The notes beneath the pieces are model-generated. The model was not told the origin of the DNA. It did not search any database and saw nothing but the letters and a program-made list of their open reading frames with translations. The translations under genes were made by a program, and so were the position numbers. This document shows, in pieces, positions 17,389-25,123 of a stretch of 39,046 nucleotides of DNA; within the stretch, counting starts at the first letter, position 1; every line of letters starts with the position of its first letter. Source of the DNA: Pseudomonadales bacterium (GTDB lineage Bacteria; Pseudomonadota; Gammaproteobacteria; Pseudomonadales; Azotimanducaceae); NCBI GenBank assembly GCA_019090615.1, contig JAHRVQ010000029.1, positions 1 to 39,046 on the forward strand, in the 5' to 3' direction.

Positions 17389-18174
17389 ATGGATCTTCAT
17401 CTAAAAAACAAGGTTGCGCTGGTAACAGGTAGCAACAGAGGCACCGGCTTTATCATCGCCAAAGCACTGGTGGATGAAGGCGCAACCGTATTACTACATA
17501 GCCTCGAAGCAGGCGCATCGGATGCCGCAGCCAATGACATCCCAGGTGCCATACCTGTCTCAGGGGACATAACCTCAGATGCAGGTAGCGCCGAACTGAT
17601 TGCTCAGGTCAAGGCCACATCTCTGTCGGTGGACATTCTGGTCAATAACTACGGCACCGCCGAATCTGGCAGGTGGCAAACCTCCACCAGCGCCGACTGG
17701 ATAGATATTTATCAAAAAAACACGCTGTCTATTATGCGCATGATACAGGCATTTACACCACAAATGACAGCGGGTGGCCGCGTGGTAAACCTCGGCACCG
17801 TAGGCTCGCAAAAACCCAATAGCCGCCAGCCTCATTATTACGCAGCAAAAGCTGCGCTAGCCAATATGACGGTAAGTCTGGCCAAAGAACTTGCCGGCAG
17901 GGATATCACCGTCAACCTGGTTTCACCCGGTCTCATTCGCACACCTGAAGTCGAAGCCGCTTACCTAAAACGCGCCAAAGTAGAAAACTGGGGCGATACC
18001 TGGGAACAGGCAGAGGCAGAAATCACTAAAAAATACGCCCCTAACCCGCTTTTAAGAATCGCAACACGCGAGGAAGTCGCCAACCTTGTGATCTTTTTAT
18101 GCGGCCAACCTGCCAGTTTTATCAACGGTCAAAATATTCGGGTAGATGGCGGCGCGTTGGATATTGTTAATTAA
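17389..18174 (+). CDS. Short-chain dehydrogenase/reductase (SDR)
   Basis: A 261-residue classical SDR, probably NAD(P)H-dependent and cytoplasmic. The cofactor motif TGSNRGTG is at 13-20, the NNAG structural motif reads NNYG (86-89), the catalytic Asn is Asn111, and YxxxK is Tyr150-Lys154. The usual catalytic serine 13 residues before the tyrosine is a threonine (Thr137 in LGTVGS), which can still hydrogen-bond the substrate but is uncommon. PGLIRTPE and the ending INGQNIRVDGG are standard. The Shine-Dalgarno AGGAG lies 9 bases before the ATG. Substrate cannot be predicted; no operon partner is obvious, since the repeat array follows the stop. Confidence 0.87.
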   Translation: MDLHLKNKVALVTGSNRGTGFIIAKALVDEGATVLLHSLEAGASDAAANDIPGAIPVSGDITSDAGSAELIAQVKATSLSVDILVNNYGTAESGRWQTSTSADWIDIYQKNTLSIMRMIQAFTPQMTAGGRVVNLGTVGSQKPNSRQPHYYAAKAALANMTVSLAKELAGRDITVNLVSPGLIRTPEVEAAYLKRAKVENWGDTWEQAEAEITKKYAPNPLLRIATREEVANLVIFLCGQPASFINGQNIRVDGGALDIVN

Positions 18175-18202
18175 AAGCCCGTGACTGTCGATTAAAGACT
18201 CT

Positions 18203-18280
18203 TCACCGTTGGTGACTTTCAATGACAAACTAGTCACCGTTGGTGACTTTCAATGACAGACTAGTCACCGTTGGTGACTG
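18203..18280. repeat. 31-bp tandem repeat carrying a palindrome, upstream of hemJ
   Basis: Two full 31-bp units (18203-18233 and 18234-18264) and a 16-bp partial third (18265-18280) are directly abutting and nearly identical. The two full units differ only at AAAC/AGAC. Each start is centred on the palindrome GTCACC-GTT-GGTGAC (6-bp arms, 3-bp spacer; the first copy has T for the first G). The 31-bp period equals about three helical turns, placing the palindromes on one DNA face, as in cooperative operator arrays. The array ends 31 bp before the hemJ start. As RNA, each palindrome would form a small hairpin. There are no spacers, so it is not CRISPR. Confidence 0.8.
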
Positions 18281-18311
18281 GGCCCCTGCAACTATTTAGA
18301 ATCTTATTTTT

Positions 18312-18728
18312 ATGCTCTGGATAAAAACCTTTCATATTCTCTTCGTGATGTCCTGGCTGGCAGGGTTGTTTTATTTACCACGGATATTTGTCCATTATGT
18401 AGAAGGAAAAAACAACAACGAAGACGTACGCCGACTGGTCATTATGGCCGGCAAACTATTCCGTTTTTCAACCTTAATGGCAAGCCTGGCACTGGGTCTC
18501 GGCACCTGGTTATGGCTCGGCTACGGGTTTTCTGGCAATTGGTTGTGGATCAAACTCGGCCTGGTGGGATTATTATTAGCCTATCACGGCCAATGTTATC
18601 ACTATCTGCAACGTATGCAGTTACAGAGGATCATCCCAACGTCGATTTTTTTTCGTATTTTCAATGAACTCGCGCTGATCATTGTTGTTCCTATATTGAT
18701 CATGGTTGTGGTCAAGCCATTTTACTAA
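18312..18728 (+). CDS. hemJ: Protoporphyrinogen IX oxidase HemJ (UPF0093 / CopD-like membrane protein)
   Basis: HemJ oxidises protoporphyrinogen IX in the penultimate step of haem synthesis in many bacteria that lack HemG and HemY. The 138-residue, four-helix membrane protein has the conserved N-terminal KTFHILFVMSWLAGLFYLPRIF with His8 (the haem-ligand position), the second-helix WLWIKLGLV with Lys81 (the conserved essential lysine), and the closing RIFNELALIIVVPILIMVVVKPF. The start is the ATG at 18312 just after the palindromic repeat array, with no clear Shine-Dalgarno sequence. A CopD-like function is less likely given the match to the HemJ pattern. Confidence 0.88.
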   Translation: MLWIKTFHILFVMSWLAGLFYLPRIFVHYVEGKNNNEDVRRLVIMAGKLFRFSTLMASLALGLGTWLWLGYGFSGNWLWIKLGLVGLLLAYHGQCYHYLQRMQLQRIIPTSIFFRIFNELALIIVVPILIMVVVKPFY

Positions 18729-18749
18729 CCGACTTATTTAAACAACGCT

Positions 18750-18774
18750 GTAACAGAAAAAGATAAATAAACGA
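18750..18774 (+). promoter_or_regulatory. Possible ECF-type promoter of the EF-hand/sigma operon
   Basis: GTAAC (18750-18754) and CGA (18772-18774) are separated by 17 bases of A-rich sequence, the general layout of ECF promoters (an AAC-containing -35 and a CG-containing -10). It lies about 75 bp before the EF-hand gene and could allow autoregulation by the encoded sigma factor. The match is short and could be chance. Confidence 0.3.
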
Positions 18775-18849
18775 CGGGTTTTACTACTTCAAACGTAAAA
18801 GATATTAGAAATTCAATAAAATAAATTCTTTTGCTAATCGGAGCATTTA

Positions 18850-19374
18850 ATGAAAATCAGGTCGCTTAAAACCATCAGCTTATTGCTCATACTGGGTCAC
18901 TCTGCTGTCGCTGAAAATCATAATAACCGCACTATCCTGCACCATCTTGATAACGATGATGATGGTCTCATTTCCTTTCAAGAATTCCATACCTCCAGGC
19001 ACGATCAGCGATTTCAGCAAGCCGATCAAAATGAAGACGGGCTGCTTACATTAGAAGAAATGATGCAACATCGTACAAAAAAGATACAACAGCGTACTCA
19101 ACAACGACAAGTGCAACAGGAAAAAATAACTGCTCGACTGGCAGCACATTTTACCGCCATGGATAGCAATGAAGATGGCGTATTAACTGCAGAAGAAAGA
19201 AAAATTGGCCTATTTAATAAATTAGACTCAAACCAGGATGGTTATTTGGCAAGCGATGAACTGGATCGCCCGAGAACACACGGCCGACATGGCATGAAAC
19301 AGCATCATGGCAGGAAACATGATCAGACCAGTGACCTGATGCAAGACAGCGATCATACAGAATCTATTGATTGA
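18850..19374 (+). CDS. Secreted EF-hand calcium-binding protein
   Basis: The 174-residue protein has a signal peptide with cleavage expected after AVA (residue 21), so it should be periplasmic or exported. It contains four canonical 12-residue EF-hand loops: 34-45, 59-70, 105-116 and 126-137, each with Asp/Asn at positions 1, 3 and 5, Gly at 6, a hydrophobic residue at 8 and Glu at 12. A Gln/Arg-rich helix (about 78-95) separates the two pairs, and the tail is rich in histidine and basic residues (144-159), which could bind other metals. Its stop (19372-19374) lies only 4 bases before the sigma factor ATG, so it is in the same operon and a plausible input sensor. No enzymatic domain is present. 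Confidence 0.9.
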   Translation: MKIRSLKTISLLLILGHSAVAENHNNRTILHHLDNDDDGLISFQEFHTSRHDQRFQQADQNEDGLLTLEEMMQHRTKKIQQRTQQRQVQQEKITARLAAHFTAMDSNEDGVLTAEERKIGLFNKLDSNQDGYLASDELDRPRTHGRHGMKQHHGRKHDQTSDLMQDSDHTESID

Positions 19375-19378
19375 GGAA

Positions 19379-19921
19379 ATGGAGGAGGCGCAGTTGGTGA
19401 TTCAGTTGCAGGCAGGTTCGATTCAGGCCTATCAGCAGCTGTTGGATAAACACCTGCCTCTCATTAACCGCTATATCATTCGCATGCTGGACAATGCGAA
19501 TGAAGCTGACGATATCACCCAGGAGGTATTTATTCGGCTTTGGCAAAAAGCCCAGCGCTTCGACCCCAGGGTCGCACGGCTTAGTACCTGGTTACACCAA
19601 ATCGCCCACAATTTATGTATCGATCATTTCAGAAAAAACAAAATCGACCAGGGCAATGAAGATAGTAACCTGCTGGAAGATATGCCAGGCGGTTGTGAAC
19701 CACAGACCGCACTATTACAGCAAAGACAGCACTTAAACATCAAACAAGCGATGAATTATTTGCCAGAACGACAACGCAGCGCCATCATCATGTGTCATTA
19801 TCAAGGTCTGTCAAACAAATTCGCTGCAGAAGTACTGGAAATATCCGTTGTAGCGCTGGAGTCATTATTGTCTCGGGCGAGAAAAAAGTTACGCGAAAAT
19901 TTACCAGCACCAACTGAATAA
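19379..19921 (+). CDS. RNA polymerase ECF-type sigma factor
   Basis: This 180-residue protein has only sigma regions 2 and 4. Region 2 includes ADDITQEVFIRLWQ (core binding) and RLSTWLHQIAHNLCIDHFR (promoter melting and -10 recognition). Region 4 is LPERQRSAIIMCHYQGLSNKFAAEVLEISVVALESLLSRARKKL, a helix-turn-helix for the -35. The ATG at 19379 is chosen; an in-frame TTG at 19367 would overlap the EF-hand gene and lacks a ribosome-binding site. GAGGA stands very close before the ATG, suggesting coupling to the preceding gene. The next gene starts 100 bp on. Gene order (sensor, sigma, one-TM protein, metal sensor) suggests regulation by membrane sequestration. Confidence 0.92.
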   Translation: MEEAQLVIQLQAGSIQAYQQLLDKHLPLINRYIIRMLDNANEADDITQEVFIRLWQKAQRFDPRVARLSTWLHQIAHNLCIDHFRKNKIDQGNEDSNLLEDMPGGCEPQTALLQQRQHLNIKQAMNYLPERQRSAIIMCHYQGLSNKFAAEVLEISVVALESLLSRARKKLRENLPAPTE

Positions 19922-20021
19922 GCGGCGTTGATAGAAATTGAAGGTAAATGAAAGTAATTGAAGGTAGTGGTAAATAAATGAAGCTTTATGGACAATTAAG
20001 GAATGTAAACCGAGACATAAT

Positions 20022-20552
20022 ATGAACCTCGCAAGATTCACTCAAATCGTTAGTGCCTATGGCTCAAAACCAACTGCCTGGCCCGAAGCAGAACGCAGCG
20101 CCGCAGAAGTTTTTGTTACCACCAACCCCAACGCAAAAATATTACTGCATAAAGAATCTTTGCTGGATAACCAGCTTGACGGCTATTTGGTAAAGCAAAA
20201 TAATATTGCAGGCTTACAAAGCAGTCTTCTGTCCAGCAGCAAATCCCGCCAACAAACCTTAAATACCGATAAACGCAAAACCGAATCAACAACTATCGAC
20301 CCAGAAGACGCGATAGAAGAAAATGAAACACCCAGATTCATAGATATATTGATCCAATGGGTATTACCGCTCCAACCCAGGTTTATCTGGCGGCCGATAA
20401 TCGCCGCCTGTTGCCCACTTGTCATTGGTACTTTGCTCGGCGCGGCCATTGATCTACAACAGGATACAGAAATGTATTCATCGACAGATAGCTGGGACGA
20501 TGAATTAGCGCTTATGTTTTATATCGATAGCTCGGAGATGGCGCATGAATGA
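20022..20552 (+). CDS. One-TM membrane protein, candidate anti-sigma factor
   Basis: I recognise no named family with certainty. The 176 residues begin with a helical stretch, FTQIVSAYGSKPTAWPEAER, a pattern often seen in short proteins encoded just after ECF sigma genes. A charged linker and one hydrophobic segment (about 122-144) follow, then a short acidic tail. Topology would be N-terminus in the cytoplasm, tail in the periplasm, as expected for an anti-sigma factor holding the ECF factor at the membrane. It overlaps the following metal-sensor gene by 8 bases, so the two are translationally coupled. The anti-sigma role is inferred from position, size and topology only. Confidence 0.6.
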   Translation: MNLARFTQIVSAYGSKPTAWPEAERSAAEVFVTTNPNAKILLHKESLLDNQLDGYLVKQNNIAGLQSSLLSSSKSRQQTLNTDKRKTESTTIDPEDAIEENETPRFIDILIQWVLPLQPRFIWRPIIAACCPLVIGTLLGAAIDLQQDTEMYSSTDSWDDELALMFYIDSSEMAHE

Positions 20553-21075
20553 TCATTCATCCAGCTCGGGAATCGCTACCAGAAGCAAAAAAAAACAGCG
20601 CCTGCTGACTATTCTACTGGCTATATCTCTGGCCTTAAATCTGCTCATCGCCGGCGCATTCATTGGCTTTCAATTGCGTCGAAACCACCATGAACGACCC
20701 ATGCCACAGCATATGCGCTGGATTACACGATCCCTTGATGAAAATACTAGAAGAGTGCTTATACCCATTATTGAATCTTATGCTGAAACCACCAGGCCTC
20801 TGAGACACGACTTACATCAGGCACGCCGCAACTTTAGCCAGGCAATTACGCAACCTAACCTCAACGACGAGCAGATCACTCATGCAAGTGATGAGTTGCA
20901 ACAGGCCTCACACCAGATGCAATCCAATATGCACCTGCAACTAGTAGTAATCATGAAACAACTGAGTGCTGAAGAACGAATGAAAGCCATGCAATTCCTG
21001 CAACGCAGAGTTAAAAGGCAAGCTAGACCCGAGCACCGTAAAAATACCACTCAAACCCAGGAAAACTTTAAATAA
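20545..21075 (+). CDS. Membrane-anchored periplasmic metal-sensor-like protein (CnrX/ZraP, Metal_resist fold)
   Basis: The 176-residue protein has a basic N-terminus, one transmembrane helix (about 20-42) and a helical, histidine- and methionine-containing periplasmic domain. Typical of the heavy-metal-resistance (Metal_resist, CnrX/ZraP/Spy-like) superfamily are a helix starting at PLRHDLHQARRNFSQAI and a second amphipathic helix ending LSAEERMKAMQFLQRR. NHHERPMPQHM (47-57) may contribute metal ligands. In Cupriavidus the homologous CnrX senses metal and releases CnrH from CnrY; the neighbouring genes have the same arrangement. Which metal or stress is sensed here cannot be read from the sequence. 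Confidence 0.75.
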   Translation: MNDHSSSSGIATRSKKKQRLLTILLAISLALNLLIAGAFIGFQLRRNHHERPMPQHMRWITRSLDENTRRVLIPIIESYAETTRPLRHDLHQARRNFSQAITQPNLNDEQITHASDELQQASHQMQSNMHLQLVVIMKQLSAEERMKAMQFLQRRVKRQARPEHRKNTTQTQENFK

Positions 21076-21155
21076 GGTCTATATACGCTAATGCGGCGTT
21101 CAATCAAAGTTGTCCTAAACTATTATTTTTCCAAACGGACAGACCCTGAAAAAGG

Positions 21156-21161
21156 TATAAT
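21156..21161 (+). promoter_or_regulatory. Candidate -10 box upstream of syd
   Basis: A consensus TATAAT sits 27 bases before the syd start. No good -35 is found at 16-18 bp spacing, so this is at best an activator-dependent or weak promoter for syd and perhaps aroA. Confidence 0.35.
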
Positions 21162-21188
21162 ATTGACTTTAGTGCCATACTCAATCAC

Positions 21189-21740
21189 ATGCATCAGGTC
21201 CAGCTCGCGCTCAACAATCTAATCAACCGAACCATTGCAATTCTGCCTGGGAATCGCTTTAGTACTGAATATGACGCTGAATGGCGTTCAGACTGTGAAC
21301 TGGAAACCGCCGGTGAGGTTAGTTTCTGGCGCCCCTGTCAACAGACAACCCCAGTCGATTTCAGCGGCCTGGCCAATGCTGTGGGGGCACCTGTTCATCC
21401 AGACATCCAGGCATTTTATGCCTCCTTCTGGTCCGGCGGTTTAACCACTGAATCAGCTGAAGGCCCAGTAAATCTTATACAACTATGGAATCCTGAGGAT
21501 TTTGACCGCCTTATAGAAAACCTGATCGGTCATTTTCTAGTACAAAAACGGGCCAATCTGCCCTTCACAGTATTTTTTGCCACCACTGACGAAGACTCAG
21601 AGTTATTTCTTAGCATCGACAATCAATCCGGTAAGATATTGCTGGATGAACCGGCCAAAGCCCCCGTCCGCGAAATTGATACCGACCTGTCGAGTTTTCT
21701 AAATCGGCTCGGCCCCCGTCTATTCAAACCAGAACCCTGA
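21189..21740 (+). CDS. syd: SecY-interacting protein Syd
   Basis: Syd is a small peripheral protein, largely confined to gammaproteobacteria, that binds SecY on the cytoplasmic side and checks the integrity of the translocon. The 183 residues fit the family (about 180). Diagnostic blocks are WRSDCEL, VHPDIQAFYASFWSGGL, IQLWNPEDFDRLIENLIGHF and the terminal LSSFLNRLGPRL. There is no membrane segment. It ends 12 bases before aroA, so the two are probably in one transcript. It is one of the best taxonomic markers here. Confidence 0.92.
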   Translation: MHQVQLALNNLINRTIAILPGNRFSTEYDAEWRSDCELETAGEVSFWRPCQQTTPVDFSGLANAVGAPVHPDIQAFYASFWSGGLTTESAEGPVNLIQLWNPEDFDRLIENLIGHFLVQKRANLPFTVFFATTDEDSELFLSIDNQSGKILLDEPAKAPVREIDTDLSSFLNRLGPRLFKPEP

Positions 21741-21752
21741 CAAGAACCCAGC

Positions 21753-23033
21753 ATGAAGCAACTTACCTTAAATACGGTTAAGCACATTAGTGGCGAGATC
21801 TCTCTACCCGGTTCAAAAAGCCTGTCTAATCGCGCTTTGTTACTGGCAGCGCTTTGCCCTGGTAAAACCGCGCTAAAAAACTTATTGCGTAGCGAAGACA
21901 CTGAACGGATGGTAGACGCACTCCGCCAACTGGACATCACCATCGATCTTTCCGAGACCTGGCAGCAATGCATTGTTCATGGCAACGATGGACTGTTCGA
22001 GGCACCAACCAACAACAGTTTCTTCCTTGGTTGTGCAGGCACAGCGATCAGACCTTTAACCGCTATACTCTCACTAATACCTGGTAATTTTTCTGTTGAC
22101 GGCGATCAATATATGCGTCTACGCCCCATAAACCACCTGGTAGATGCACTTAAACAGCTTGGCGCAGACATCTCTTTTACCGGCAAAGCCAATTGCCCGC
22201 CGATTAATATTGTTGGCGGCAATATTCAGGGCGGCAAGGTCAAAATACGTGGCGATATCTCCAGCCAATATCTAACCGCACTATTGCTCGCACTACCACT
22301 GGTACCGAACAACAGTAATATTGAGGTAATAGGTGAGCAGGTTTCTAAACCCTATCTGGATCTAACCCTCGACATCATGGAAAAGTTTGGCGTAACCGCC
22401 AAACATAATAACCATCAACAATTCGAGATCCCTGGCAAACAACAATATATTAGCCCTGATGAATATTTGATTGAAGGTGATGCCTCATCCGCCTCGTATT
22501 TTTTTGCTGCCGCAGCAATCAAGGGTGGCACAGTACGCGTCAATGGCATTGGCGAGAAGAGCGTCCAGGGCGACTACGCTTTTCTCGACGTTATCGAAGC
22601 CATGGGCGCAAAAGTCAAACGCTCAACGAACTGGGTAGAAGTATCACGGGGCAACCTTAAGGGTATCGATATGGATTTAAACCATATACCCGATGCAGCG
22701 ATGACTATAGCCACCATGGCCCTGTTTGCCACCGGAACAACCACCATGCGTAATATCTACAACTGGCGAGTGAAAGAAACTGATCGCATGTTCGCTATTT
22801 CCACCGAGCTAAGAAAACTTGGCGCCAAAGTCGAAACCGGAGATGACTATATAATCATTGAACCGCCAGAAAAAATCCTATCCGCAACCATCGATACCTA
22901 TGGTGATCATCGAATTGCTATGGTGTTTTCACTAGCCAGCCTTAGTGACGCAGAAATCACCATTAATAACCCTGAAGTTACTAATAAAACATTTCCTGAT
23001 TACTTTGAAGCTTTTGCACGTCTTTGCCAATGA
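21753..23033 (+). CDS. aroA: 3-phosphoshikimate 1-carboxyvinyltransferase (EPSP synthase)
   Basis: AroA joins shikimate-3-phosphate with phosphoenolpyruvate in the chorismate pathway, in the cytoplasm. The 426 residues align with E. coli numbering: Lys22-Ser23, Arg124 in RLRP, Asp314 in IPDAAMT and KTFPDYF near the C-terminus are all present. The active-site loop reads LGCAGTAIRP (92-101) where most class I enzymes have LGNAGTAMRP; Gly96, Thr97 and Pro101 are conserved but residue 94 is Cys instead of Asn. This is otherwise a class I enzyme of the glyphosate-sensitive type. It follows syd closely and stands apart from the usual serC/pheA/tyrA/cmk neighbours. Confidence 0.96.
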   Translation: MKQLTLNTVKHISGEISLPGSKSLSNRALLLAALCPGKTALKNLLRSEDTERMVDALRQLDITIDLSETWQQCIVHGNDGLFEAPTNNSFFLGCAGTAIRPLTAILSLIPGNFSVDGDQYMRLRPINHLVDALKQLGADISFTGKANCPPINIVGGNIQGGKVKIRGDISSQYLTALLLALPLVPNNSNIEVIGEQVSKPYLDLTLDIMEKFGVTAKHNNHQQFEIPGKQQYISPDEYLIEGDASSASYFFAAAAIKGGTVRVNGIGEKSVQGDYAFLDVIEAMGAKVKRSTNWVEVSRGNLKGIDMDLNHIPDAAMTIATMALFATGTTTMRNIYNWRVKETDRMFAISTELRKLGAKVETGDDYIIIEPPEKILSATIDTYGDHRIAMVFSLASLSDAEITINNPEVTNKTFPDYFEAFARLCQ

Positions 23034-23076
23034 AGCTTTTACACATCTTTGCCAATTAAGCTCAGCGAGCAATTAA

Positions 23077-23562
23077 TTAGGCCAGGCCCTGTGTGTCAAC
23101 CTGCTCCAGTGCCAGCAAATAGGATTTAGCCTCAAGACCGCCACCAAAACCAGTGAGGCTGCCGTTGGCACCAATCACACGATGACAGGGAATAACTATT
23201 GGCAGTGGATTTCTACCATTAGCCGCACCCACGGCTCGAACCGCCTTAGGTCTGCCGATCTGTCGTGCGATATCCTGATAACTACGCGTTGCTCCCCACG
23301 GAATGTCCTGAAGTGCATTAAGCACCGCAAGCTGAAATTCAGTCCCTTGCGGAACGAGGTCCAAATCAAACTGCTTCCTTTTACCAGCAAAATACTCCTC
23401 CAGTTGCTGCCTTGCTGCGCTACAACAATGCGGCTCAAGCAACCAGTCAGACTCAGGCTCGATCAAACCCTTACCCGTGGGAAAACCAACCTTGCACAAT
23501 CCAGCCCCATTACCTGCTAACAACAGCCTGCCTATTGGAGATTGAATATATTCATAGTACAT
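23077..23562 (-). CDS. ogt: Methylated-DNA-protein-cysteine methyltransferase (O6-alkylguanine repair)
   Basis: This suicide enzyme removes alkyl groups from O6-alkylguanine to a cysteine in its own chain. The active-site motif IPCHRVIG is intact with Cys126, preceded by the DNA-binding helix RPKAVRAVGAANGRNPLPIV. The ATG at 23562 gives 161 residues, the usual size, and begins MYYEYIQSPIGRLLLAG, matching the family start; an ATG at 23607 would add 15 poorly conserved residues. It lies downstream of, and on the same strand as, the Ada/AlkA gene, an alkylation-repair pair. Whether it is Ogt or the C-terminal Ada counterpart (AdaB type) cannot be decided from sequence. Confidence 0.92.
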   Translation of the reverse strand: MYYEYIQSPIGRLLLAGNGAGLCKVGFPTGKGLIEPESDWLLEPHCCSAARQQLEEYFAGKRKQFDLDLVPQGTEFQLAVLNALQDIPWGATRSYQDIARQIGRPKAVRAVGAANGRNPLPIVIPCHRVIGANGSLTGFGGGLEAKSYLLALEQVDTQGLA

Positions 23563-23665
23563 ATTTAGAAGCCCATTAACTGTTAAGGTTTTTAGAAAAA
23601 AAAGCATTTAGAAGTTTCGCGCAAAACATACGCCATCAAGGTAATACTTATCAGCGCCCTGCATG

Positions 23666-25123
23666 TTACACTTTATGCGCCGCTTTTCCCGCCTGTCGCC
23701 AAAGATGCATGCCTGCATAAGCCCGCCAGGGTCGCCAGCCATTAGACCGCTCAAGCAACAACTTATTAGTATTGATAGCCAATTCCTTGCTGGCCACTTT
23801 TAATAACACCAGGTCATTTGATAAAAACGCATCTGGGTCATTAAGTGCCCGCATAGCAATATATTGTGCAGTCCAATGACCAATACCTTTAAGGCTCAAC
23901 AACCGTTCAACCAGCTCATCGGGCCTATGACTTTGCGTAAAATCGATTTCTCCCTGATCCACAGCGCAGCTTAGATCCTTAATAGTCTGGGCCCGTCTTT
24001 GCGGCATAGGCATTGCTGCCACATCTAAAACCCGAAGCTGCCGAGGTGTAGGAAAACACAATCCGAGCGGTGTTTGCGCCCCATAGGATGCAGCAATACG
24101 CCCCATAATGGTGGTCGCACCTTTAACCGAAATTTGTTGGCCGACAATCGCTCTTATCGCAATTTCAAAAGGATCCCAGCATCCGGGGACACGTTGCCCA
24201 GGGTTTTGTAGTGCCATCATATGCATTTTTTTATCAGTCGCAAAACACTGCAATATTTTCAAAGGATCGGCGGTAAGATCAAACATTGATTTTAGTCGCT
24301 CTAATATTGTAAAGCAGTGGCTAGTATCATCATGCTCAATGCTGATTCGAATCTGTCGATTATCAGGGTCATCGCTCACCTGCACCCGACCAACCTGGTT
24401 GCCCACCACGATGGTTCGACTATATATACCATCCACGACCTGTTCTACGCCTGGAATTGCCCGTAATTTCAGAAATCCTACAATACCTGCATAATCGAAA
24501 GGCGGCCGATAACATAGCCTAAGGCTCAGACCCCGTTCTGGCTGTTGCGACAATGCACCTCCCCTAACGACCCTACCCCGTCGAATCGAACCAGGACTGC
24601 GCGCATAAACTTTTTGGAAATGGTCATTAAATCTACGCACACTGCTGTAACCCGCAGCAAGCGCAATTTCGATCATTGATAGCGTCGTTTCATCAACAAG
24701 TTTTTTTGCAAAATGTATCCGCCTGGTCAACGCAACGGTATTCGGCGACGCACCCAGATGCTGGTCAAATAATCGACGTAAATGCCGACTAGTTACGCCC
24801 AGGCGTGATGCTAACGCCTCAACGCTACCGTTATCCAGGGCACCCTCCGCAATCAATTTAAGGCCACGACTCACCGTAGTAGAAGTGCCCATCCAGGCTG
24901 GAGTGCCAGGGCTTGATTCAGGCCGACAGCGCAAACAAGGACGAAACCCAGCTTCCGCAGCTGCGGCGGCGGTACTATAAAAGGTCACATTTTTTGCCTG
25001 TGGTATTTTCACCGGGCAAACCGGACGACAATAAATACCAGTGCTCTTAACGCCGATAAAAAACCGCCCGTCAAATCTAGCATCACGGGTTTGTCGAGCC
25101 TGTTCTAATATTCCCGGGTCCAT
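23666..25123 (-). CDS. Ada-type regulator fused to AlkA DNA-3-methyladenine glycosylase
   Basis: A 485-residue protein with three domains. The Ada N-terminal zinc domain (about 1-75) has Cys32, Cys36, Cys63 and Cys66; Cys32 is the position that accepts methyl from DNA phosphotriesters. An AraC-type DNA-binding domain (about 85-183) follows. The AlkA part (about 195-485) has a helix-hairpin-helix LSLKGIGHWTAQYIAMRAL (409-427) and the catalytic aspartate Asp437 in LSNDLVL. It thus probably senses methylation damage, activates transcription and excises alkylated bases. The O6-methylguanine transferase domain of E. coli Ada is absent and encoded by the next gene downstream, so the two together reconstitute the full set. 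No clear Ada box was found upstream. Confidence 0.93.
   Translation of the reverse strand: MDPGILEQARQTRDARFDGRFFIGVKSTGIYCRPVCPVKIPQAKNVTFYSTAAAAAEAGFRPCLRCRPESSPGTPAWMGTSTTVSRGLKLIAEGALDNGSVEALASRLGVTSRHLRRLFDQHLGASPNTVALTRRIHFAKKLVDETTLSMIEIALAAGYSSVRRFNDHFQKVYARSPGSIRRGRVVRGGALSQQPERGLSLRLCYRPPFDYAGIVGFLKLRAIPGVEQVVDGIYSRTIVVGNQVGRVQVSDDPDNRQIRISIEHDDTSHCFTILERLKSMFDLTADPLKILQCFATDKKMHMMALQNPGQRVPGCWDPFEIAIRAIVGQQISVKGATTIMGRIAASYGAQTPLGLCFPTPRQLRVLDVAAMPMPQRRAQTIKDLSCAVDQGEIDFTQSHRPDELVERLLSLKGIGHWTAQYIAMRALNDPDAFLSNDLVLLKVASKELAINTNKLLLERSNGWRPWRAYAGMHLWRQAGKAAHKV

Noticed and set aside
18203-18280. CRISPR array
   Set aside because: Units abut without spacers and there are only two and a half copies; no cas genes in the window.
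24108-24494. 128-codon plus-strand frame within the Ada/AlkA gene
   Set aside because: Antisense shadow of a complete, well-supported gene.
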